Assembly (NCBI GenBank): GCA_937928475.1
Contig: CALFVE010000259.1
Span: 1-12,036 of the forward strand
DNA: 12,036 bases
Direction: 5' to 3'
Source of the DNA: an uncultured bacterium
GTDB lineage: Bacteria; Armatimonadota; Zipacnadia; Zipacnadales; Zipacnadaceae
Below the pieces are notes generated by a model. The model saw nothing but the letters and a program-made list of their open reading frames with translations. It was not told the DNA's origin and did no database searches. Made by a program: the position numbers and the translations under genes. Shown piece after piece: positions 6,822-12,036 of this stretch (position 1 is the stretch's first letter; each line of letters opens with the position of its first letter).

Positions 6822-8012
6822 TCAGGCCCGCGCGAAGCACTTCTCGATAATGTCCACCGCTCGATGGCATTCCTGCTCGCTCACCACCAGCGGCGGGGCC
6901 AGGCGCACGCGGTCGTCACCCATCGCATTGAGGATCAAGCCTTCGCGCAGAGCGGCGCTGGCCAGTTGATCCGCCTTCATGTACTCGGGGTCAAAGACGA
7001 AGGCCAACAGCAAGCCCCGGCCCCGAACCTCCCGGAAGGCCGGGTGTCCGCCGAAGCGCTCTTCGAGAAGTCCCCGCAGCAGCGCCCCGCGCTCCGCAGC
7101 CTGCTCGACCAGGCCCTCCTCTTCGATGACTGCCAGGGTGGCTAGGGCCGCGGCACAGCATAGGTGGTTGCCGCCGAAGGTAGCAGCGTGATCGCCCGGC
7201 TCAAAGACCGCGGCGGCCTCGGTCGCCAGGCAGGCCCCCATGGGCAGCCCGGAGCCCAGCGCCTTGGCCAAGGTCATCACGTCCGGTGCTATCCCCCAGT
7301 GCTGGTGAGCGAACCAGCGGCCGGTGCGTCCCAGACCGGTTTGCACCTCGTCCAGAATGAGCAGCGCCCCGCGCTCTGTGCATAGCCGCCGCACCCCGGG
7401 CAGATAGTCGTCCCCGGGGATGTTGACTCCTCCCTCTGCCTGGATGGGCTCCAGGATCACGGCGCAGAATTCACCGGTCAGCGCCCGGTCAAGCGCCTCT
7501 AGGTCACCGAAGGGCACGTAAGCGAACCCGGGCACGAGGGGCTGAAACGACTTCTGGTACTTCTCCTGTGCCGTGGCGGTCAGGGCACCCATGGTGCGGC
7601 CGTGGAAGGAGCCGTAGGCGGCAAGAATGCCCGGGCCGCGCTGGTGCTGCTGCCCCCACTTGCGGGCCAGTTTGAGCGCCGCCTCGTTGGCCTCCGTCCC
7701 GCTGTTGCAGAAGAAGCAGCGGTCGGCGAAGGTCAAGTCGGTCAATTTCTCGGCCAGCCGGATCTGCGGCTCGATCCAGTACAGGTTGGAGGTGTGCACG
7801 ATCTGGGCCGCCTGGCGCTGCACGGCCTCCACCACCTTGGGGTGGCAGTGGCCGGTCGCCATCACCGCAATGCCGGCCACGAAATCAAGGTACTCGCGGC
7901 CTTCGGTGTCCCACAGGCGGCAGCCCTGCCCACGGACAAAGGCCACCGGCAGCGGCCGGTAGGTGGCCATCAAGTGCTGATGGTACAGGGCCTGCAAGTC
8001 GCCATTACTCAT
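6822..8012 (-). CDS. argD: Acetylornithine/succinylornithine-type class III aminotransferase
   Basis: The 396-residue protein is the normal length for ArgD. This pyridoxal-phosphate enzyme exchanges the amino group of N-acetylornithine and 2-oxoglutarate in arginine synthesis, and often also serves lysine synthesis. The cofactor motifs are NSGTEANEAALK (103-114), a GSFHGRT stretch (134-140), LDEVQTGLGRTG (220-231) with Asp221, and TLAKALGSG (247-255), whose Lys250 should form the Schiff base. RLAPPL at 370-375 is the usual C-terminal block. I chose the ATG at 8012, preceded by GGAGG at 11 bases, over the open frame from 8126, because the extra residues would overlap the DUF4340 end and look unlike protein. 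It starts 7 bases after the DUF4340 stop, so it is co-transcribed with ABC transporter genes. Related 4-aminobutyrate or ornithine aminotransferases are less likely alternatives. Confidence 0.9.
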   Translation of the reverse strand: MSNGDLQALYHQHLMATYRPLPVAFVRGQGCRLWDTEGREYLDFVAGIAVMATGHCHPKVVEAVQRQAAQIVHTSNLYWIEPQIRLAEKLTDLTFADRCFFCNSGTEANEAALKLARKWGQQHQRGPGILAAYGSFHGRTMGALTATAQEKYQKSFQPLVPGFAYVPFGDLEALDRALTGEFCAVILEPIQAEGGVNIPGDDYLPGVRRLCTERGALLILDEVQTGLGRTGRWFAHQHWGIAPDVMTLAKALGSGLPMGACLATEAAAVFEPGDHAATFGGNHLCCAAALATLAVIEEEGLVEQAAERGALLRGLLEERFGGHPAFREVRGRGLLLAFVFDPEYMKADQLASAALREGLILNAMGDDRVRLAPPLVVSEQECHRAVDIIEKCFARA

Positions 8013-8019
8013 GAGCGGG

Positions 8020-9483
8020 CTAGCCTCCGGGCGCAGGGGTGGTCCCGCCGCCCGAGGAGGAGCTCCCTGTGCTCGGCGTCGTGCTGGGCGGCTCCAGAAG
8101 GTCCTCGGCGGTCTGCGGGAGGTCACGCAGCAGCGCTCCGTCTATCTCGTACACATCGTTCGCCAGCGAGGTCCGCAGGTAGAAGCGCTCGGTCTTCTCC
8201 GGCACCGGCGCGCCAATCCAGAGGATTATGGGAGTACTGCGTCCCTCCACTCCTACCGTCAGCGTCGTTTGGGGCAACTTTAGGCCGTACTTGGCGAGGT
8301 CCACGTTGGGGTCGTTCTCTACGACATAACCGGTCGCCTGCAGGTCCACCAGGGCGTAGAGCACATCGTCTACCTTGCTGCTCTTGGCCTTGCCGGCGCG
8401 AGGGGCGGTGACTTGCCACTCGTTCCCGGATTTCATCACGCTGAAGCTGAGGCCTGCCTCGCGCTGCGCCTTAAGCGAGGTGACCTGCTCCTTTTTCAAA
8501 CCGGGAAGAATGTGCTTATCCCGCAGGTCAAAGAGGCCCTTGTTGAGGTCGCTCAGTACCGAGACGTTCATCACCAGGATCTCCGGCCGCCCCCAGCGGG
8601 TGGCGTAGACGACCTGTTGGGGATTAGCCGTGGTGCTTCCCGTCGTCTTCACAGTGCGCTGCTCCTCTTTGCCGAGGTAGATAGTGACGGGGTTGCCCTT
8701 CTTCAGGTTATAGGTCAGCACCACCTGGGGCTTGTCCAAGCCGGTAGCGGTCAGATTCTCGGTGGTGTACGGCATAAACTCCAGCGCCTCGGCGTAGCTC
8801 AGGCTGGTGATCAGGCTTTCCACCGCGGTCTTGTCGGCCTTCAGCACGCGCGGCGCCACAATCTGCCAGGTAGTCTCCTGGGCCAGCGGCACCAGGTTGG
8901 CCGTAACCTGCTCCTCCCCTTTGTGCACGGTCACCTGGGTCACGTTCTCGAGGGTAACCTTCGTCGCCAGTTTCTTCTCCCGCATCGTCTCCGGATCGCG
9001 GTCTACGTCCGTCAGGAAGGACTGGTCAATCAGGAACAGCCCCTGCGGTTCTTGGCTGATGGTGGCGAAGATCTTCTGACCGAGGGGGCTTTGCTGTCCC
9101 AGTTTAATGACGGTAGTTCGATCACCCCGATAGGTGACAGTGACGGTAAGTTGTGGGTCTTGCAGACCGAACTCCGGCTTGGTCAGGTCCTGGTTTTCCC
9201 GCTTGAGCGGCTTGAGTGCCGCCACCGCCCGGACCGTACGCTCGGCCTCATATGACGCTGCCAACCCCTGGAAGGGCTCCCGGAACCACCATTCGTCCCC
9301 CTGGCGCGCCAGCGTGTAACTGTGGTTTTTGCCCTCGACCCTGATCTGGGAAACCTCCGTCAACTGCAAGCGAAAGATTTCACCCTTCTCGGTAACCCGG
9401 CCCCGCTCCCGGAACAGGACCCAGGCCAGCAGCCCCACGAAAACTACACCCATCAGGAGGGTCGTCCGATACCGCCTGCTCAT
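8020..9483 (-). CDS. DUF4340 domain-containing membrane-anchored protein
   Basis: The 487-residue protein has one N-terminal membrane helix (residues 8-24) preceded by SRRYR, so it should be anchored with most of its length outside the cytoplasm. The body shows three related units, each with a GL-x-x-P start, a TLTV-like strand and a following lysine/isoleucine-LG strand: about 106-150, 248-300 and 400-450. This repeated beta unit fits the DUF4340 domain. The protein ends in a low-complexity Ser/Thr/Pro/Gly tail (464-487). GAGGAGG sits 9 bases before the ATG, and only 3 bases separate it from the GldG-like gene. DUF4340 proteins commonly accompany GldF/GldG-type exporters and are thought to be accessory subunits; the function is not established. 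Confidence 0.85.
   Translation of the reverse strand: MSRRYRTTLLMGVVFVGLLAWVLFRERGRVTEKGEIFRLQLTEVSQIRVEGKNHSYTLARQGDEWWFREPFQGLAASYEAERTVRAVAALKPLKRENQDLTKPEFGLQDPQLTVTVTYRGDRTTVIKLGQQSPLGQKIFATISQEPQGLFLIDQSFLTDVDRDPETMREKKLATKVTLENVTQVTVHKGEEQVTANLVPLAQETTWQIVAPRVLKADKTAVESLITSLSYAEALEFMPYTTENLTATGLDKPQVVLTYNLKKGNPVTIYLGKEEQRTVKTTGSTTANPQQVVYATRWGRPEILVMNVSVLSDLNKGLFDLRDKHILPGLKKEQVTSLKAQREAGLSFSVMKSGNEWQVTAPRAGKAKSSKVDDVLYALVDLQATGYVVENDPNVDLAKYGLKLPQTTLTVGVEGRSTPIILWIGAPVPEKTERFYLRTSLANDVYEIDGALLRDLPQTAEDLLEPPSTTPSTGSSSSGGGTTPAPGG
8024..8028 (-). promoter_or_regulatory. Shine-Dalgarno site of argD, inside the DUF4340 gene end
   Basis: On the - strand GGAGG overlaps the last glycine codons of the DUF4340 gene and lies 11 bases before the argD ATG. 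It supports the start at 8012 and a coupled operon. Confidence 0.5.
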
Positions 9484-9486
9484 CGC

Positions 9487-11175
9487 TTATTTCCTCCTCG
9501 TCCACCAGACCGAGGCTCCGGCCACGATGACGGCCAGCGGGATGAAGAACATCACCACGAAGATGATAAAGTTCTTCTGGGTGGTCCGGAGCAGCAAATT
9601 CCGGGGAATCTCCTGCTTGGGTGGTATGGAGATGAGCCGAACGTTCTTCGAGAGCCAGGCGATGGCGTTGAGGGCCAGGTCTGCGTTGAACCGGAAGGAC
9701 TGGATCAGTGTGTCGTTCAGAGCCAGGTCGCTGCCTAGCACTACGATGCGGGTAGCGTCCTGCTCTTGCTCGGGGGGCGGAGGTGCCCCTGGCATGGTAG
9801 GCGGAGCCGGGGGGCTCTCGTCAATAGTCGCGGCCAGTACGAATGGGCCGCTCTCGGCGTTGGCCGGCCGCTGCAAGCCAGCGCCCAGGTCGGTGAGCAG
9901 CCAGGCTCCGCTGGAAGACTCCAGCAGTGCCTTGGCCGGGCCCGATGGAGGTGGAACGGGCGACTCCGGCATGCTGGGAGGCGGCTCCTTGCTCTCTACC
10001 TTCAGCGCCCGGCATAGCGGGAGCACCACCCGGTCAATGCCTTCGGTCAAGGGCGACCCCGGCTTGGGGGAAACGACAGGGACCGTGGGCTGGCCCAGGT
10101 AGCCCAGTTCGGGATCAACCACGATACCCGGCAGCACTCGCACTCCCCGCTTGTTCAGCAAAGAGGAAAAGTCGGGCGGGCTAGCGCCCTTGGTAGCGGG
10201 GGCCGCCAGGGCCAGCAGCAGTTTCCCGCGGTTGTCCACCCACTTCTCGATGGCCGCCATCTCCTGGGCCGCCGGCGCCTGCTTGGCGCCTACGATCGCC
10301 AGCACTCCGCAGTCGGCCGGCACCTGGGGGCTTGCCATCTTGGTCATGTCTAGGTCCTTGACCTCGTACTGCTGGTTGGTCAAGTCGGACTTGAGCGTAG
10401 ACACGCTGTTGTCCCCTCCGCCGGTGGTGCTGGCTTCCCCGTGGCCGACCAGGAAGTAAACCACCGTCTTGGTCTCAGTGGTCACTGAGAGGATCGCCGA
10501 GGTGAGCCGGGATTCAGTGACCTCCGTGACCTTCTCCTGTCGTACGGCTGGCTCTTCCCCGGATTCCACGATGACGGTGCCGGGGAAGGTGACCTTGTAC
10601 TTGGTTGCCAAGGTCACGTCGGTGTAGTCGGCCCACTGTACCTTGATACGCGGCGAGACGGAACTGTACAGTTGCACCAGGTCGCGTTCGCGGCTGGGCC
10701 GTCCCTCCGGCGGCAGGAAGGCAATGAACCTGACGTCTTTGGTCAAGTCTTTGAGCACCCGGTTGGTCTGGGGCGAGAGGGAATAGAGTTTGTTCTCGGT
10801 GAGGTCCAGGCGCGGGTGGTGCCGAGCGGCGATAATGTTCACGCACACCACGATGCCCAGTACGAAGAGGATGAAGCCGACCGAGTTGAAGACGAGTCGA
10901 GCCCCGCGCGTACCGGCGACCTGGCGCAGCGCGTGCAGGTTGAAAGCAATCCAGAAGGCCACGCCCAAAATGCCCACGGCCCCGATGATCACCGGGCCCA
11001 GGGTCAGGCGACGCGCAATCCCCCACCACGCCAGCGCCACTAGGAGCAGGGCGAGCCCGGCGTAGATGCCGATCTGGGTGCTGCGGACCAGGGCTGCCGC
11101 CGGCTCGGGCCGCTTGAGGCGCGGGTCGCTGAGTTCGCTCGCCGCTTCCTCAGGAGTCTTCTTCTCATCGCTCAT
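9487..11175 (-). CDS. GldG-like ABC transporter auxiliary membrane protein
   Basis: The 562-residue protein has an acidic start, three membrane helices (about 35-52, 60-80 and 95-115), a large outer domain and a last helix at about 535-557 ending in WWTRRK. The segment after the third helix, LDLTENKLYSLSPQT (123-137), is the hallmark of GldG-like proteins. VYFLVGHGEAS (239-249) is the usual motif of the associated uncharacterised ABC auxiliary domain. GldG is one of three parts of an exporter needed for gliding in Bacteroidetes; relatives in other phyla have unknown cargo. Two proline-rich stretches (398-412 and 455-469) look like flexible linkers around a late domain. The ATG at 11175 follows the GldF stop by 51 bases, with AGGTGA at a usable distance. 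The trailing DUF4340 gene completes the usual set. Confidence 0.85.
   Translation of the reverse strand: MSDEKKTPEEAASELSDPRLKRPEPAAALVRSTQIGIYAGLALLLVALAWWGIARRLTLGPVIIGAVGILGVAFWIAFNLHALRQVAGTRGARLVFNSVGFILFVLGIVVCVNIIAARHHPRLDLTENKLYSLSPQTNRVLKDLTKDVRFIAFLPPEGRPSRERDLVQLYSSVSPRIKVQWADYTDVTLATKYKVTFPGTVIVESGEEPAVRQEKVTEVTESRLTSAILSVTTETKTVVYFLVGHGEASTTGGGDNSVSTLKSDLTNQQYEVKDLDMTKMASPQVPADCGVLAIVGAKQAPAAQEMAAIEKWVDNRGKLLLALAAPATKGASPPDFSSLLNKRGVRVLPGIVVDPELGYLGQPTVPVVSPKPGSPLTEGIDRVVLPLCRALKVESKEPPPSMPESPVPPPSGPAKALLESSSGAWLLTDLGAGLQRPANAESGPFVLAATIDESPPAPPTMPGAPPPPEQEQDATRIVVLGSDLALNDTLIQSFRFNADLALNAIAWLSKNVRLISIPPKQEIPRNLLLRTTQKNFIIFVVMFFIPLAVIVAGASVWWTRRK
9493..9499 (-). promoter_or_regulatory. 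Shine-Dalgarno site of the DUF4340 gene
   Basis: GAGGAGG on the - strand lies in the last codons of the GldG-like gene, 9 bases before the ATG at 9483. Its strength and the 3-base gap suggest coupled translation. Confidence 0.65.
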
Positions 11176-11226
11176 TGCTGATCACCTGTTGCAGGGCAAC
11201 CTGAAGCCGGGTCGTGGGTCAATCAT

Positions 11227-11943
11227 CTAGACGGTTCGCCGACTCTCCACCACCCGCTCGGTCAGGAACAGAAAGAACCCAGCGAGCGTGAGGAAGAACA
11301 CCACGTTCTTCAGGTCAATGACCCCGCGCGCAAAGTTCATGTAGTTCTCAATGAAAGAGATGTGGTTGAGCACCCCGCCCAGAGCAGCCGAAGCCGACTG
11401 CCCGATGAAGCCTACAATCCAGAAGAACAGCAAGATGAAAAAACTGAGCAGGGCAGCGGCAATCTGATCGCCGGTGACCGAGCTGCCGAACACCCCGATA
11501 GCCAGAAAAGCCAGGCCGGCGCAGAACAGGCCGATATAGCCGGTGAGCACCATCCCCCACTCCATCTCGCCGCCGACCGACATCAGCAGCGGATAGAGCA
11601 AGGTCACAATCAGCAGCGCGGTATACAGGCCCACCGCCGCCAGGTACTTGCCCAGCACGATGCTCCAGTCCCCCACCGGGCGGGTCATGAGCAATTCCAG
11701 CGTCCCTCGCCCTCGCTCCAGGGCGAGCAGAGACATGGTGAGGACCGGCGACATCATCAGGGTGATGAACACCATGCTCTGCATGACCTCGCGGTAGTTG
11801 TTGGTCGTGCTCTGGGGCATGGCGATGGTCAGCACGAAAATGAGCCCGCTGATGAACAGGAAGAACAAGATGACCACATAGGCCATCGGGGAGATGAAGT
11901 AACCCCGAAACTCCTTGGCGGCGATAACTAGGGTGGATTTCAT
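11227..11943 (-). CDS. GldF-like ABC-2 type transporter permease
   Basis: The 238-residue product is the integral permease of the exporter. Six membrane segments are visible: about 20-40, 57-75, 99-121, 131-152, 160-181 and 213-228. ERGRGTLELLMTRP (76-89), following the second helix, is the conserved cytoplasmic coupling motif of ABC-2 permeases that contacts the ATPase. Its ATG follows the ATPase stop directly (TAGATG), with AAGGAG about 12 bases upstream, so the two genes are coupled. Length and motifs fit GldF. What it moves cannot be told from sequence. It could equally be described as a NosY-like permease, but the GldG and DUF4340 neighbours favour the Gld label. Confidence 0.9.
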   Translation of the reverse strand: MKSTLVIAAKEFRGYFISPMAYVVILFFLFISGLIFVLTIAMPQSTTNNYREVMQSMVFITLMMSPVLTMSLLALERGRGTLELLMTRPVGDWSIVLGKYLAAVGLYTALLIVTLLYPLLMSVGGEMEWGMVLTGYIGLFCAGLAFLAIGVFGSSVTGDQIAAALLSFFILLFFWIVGFIGQSASAALGGVLNHISFIENYMNFARGVIDLKNVVFFLTLAGFFLFLTERVVESRRTV

Positions 11944-12036
11944 CTAGGCCGCACTCTCCTTCCGAGTCAGCGCCTGGAAGACGTCCTCCAGCGTCAGTTC
12001 CAAGGGGGACAACTCGAGCAGCCCCCAGCCGTGCTC
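11944..12036 (-). CDS. ABC transporter ATP-binding protein, C-terminal fragment (GldA-like)
   Basis: Only the last 30 residues are inside the window; the 5' part lies beyond the right edge. Residues 12-24 read LELTLEDVFQALT, which matches the conserved LEDVFLxLT-like end of ABC-2 exporter ATPases. The TAG stop is immediately followed by the permease ATG. The position directly upstream of GldF- and GldG-like genes makes it the motor subunit of the same exporter. The Walker motifs cannot be checked here. Confidence 0.75.
   Translation of the reverse strand, partial: EHGWGLLELSPLELTLEDVFQALTRKESAA

Noticed and set aside
5881..6969. A 362-codon open frame on the + strand opposite the URO-D-like gene
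   Set aside because: It is antisense to a gene with clear motifs and a good ribosome binding site, runs across the spacer into argD, and its translation shows no recognisable domain. Long antisense frames are expected at this GC content.
8013..8126. Longer N-terminus for the argD-like gene
   Set aside because: It would overlap the DUF4340 coding end, is rich in Arg and Pro with no family similarity, and the ATG at 8012 has its own ribosome binding site.
7602..9255. Two long + strand open frames (7602-8411 and 8413-9255)
   Set aside because: Both are antisense to argD and the DUF4340 gene and lack protein-like motifs.
1..12036. CRISPR array, tRNA or rRNA genes, insertion sequences
   Set aside because: I saw no regularly spaced direct repeats, no cloverleaf-like sequence, no rRNA-like stretch and no transposase ORF with flanking inverted repeats.

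Overview
This window comes from a high-GC bacterial genome. It carries ordinary cellular genes on both strands and shows no RNA gene, CRISPR array, phage gene or insertion sequence. The mix of a YfhO-type membrane protein, a nucleoside hydrolase, a heparinase II/III-like polysaccharide lyase, a URO-D-like protein and a Gld-type ABC exporter set is reminiscent of Armatimonadota or other Planctomycetes-like heterotrophs. That placement is inference from gene content only; there is no phylogenetic marker here.

Layout: positions 1-2792 are on the + strand. They hold the C-terminal part of a YfhO-family membrane protein (its 5' end lies outside the window), overlapped by 4 bases by an inosine-uridine-type nucleoside hydrolase. 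Everything from 2936 to the right edge is on the - strand, so the two blocks converge across a 143-base spacer.

Read in the direction of transcription (right to left), the - strand begins with the last 30 residues of an ABC transporter ATPase. A GldF-like permease, a GldG-like auxiliary protein, a DUF4340 protein and an acetylornithine aminotransferase (argD-like) follow. The first two junctions are 0 and 51 bases, the next two are 3 and 7 bases, so this looks like a single operon. After a 272-base structured spacer come a URO-D-like protein and a heparinase II/III-family protein, 54 bases apart, and then a 99-residue protein of unknown function.

How they work together: the ATPase, GldF, GldG and DUF4340 proteins probably form one membrane ABC complex. 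The URO-D-like and heparinase genes look like a small carbohydrate-related pair. The argD-like gene appears to be carried along in the ABC operon by position rather than by pathway.

The observation most worth checking is in the heparinase gene. Its reading frame stops at a TGA (3529-3531), but the same frame continues for 53 more sense codons to a TAA at 3367. The continuation reads like the missing end of the C-terminal beta domain. It could be a nonsense mutation, a sequencing error or readthrough. I do not see a clearly new multi-gene system in this window.
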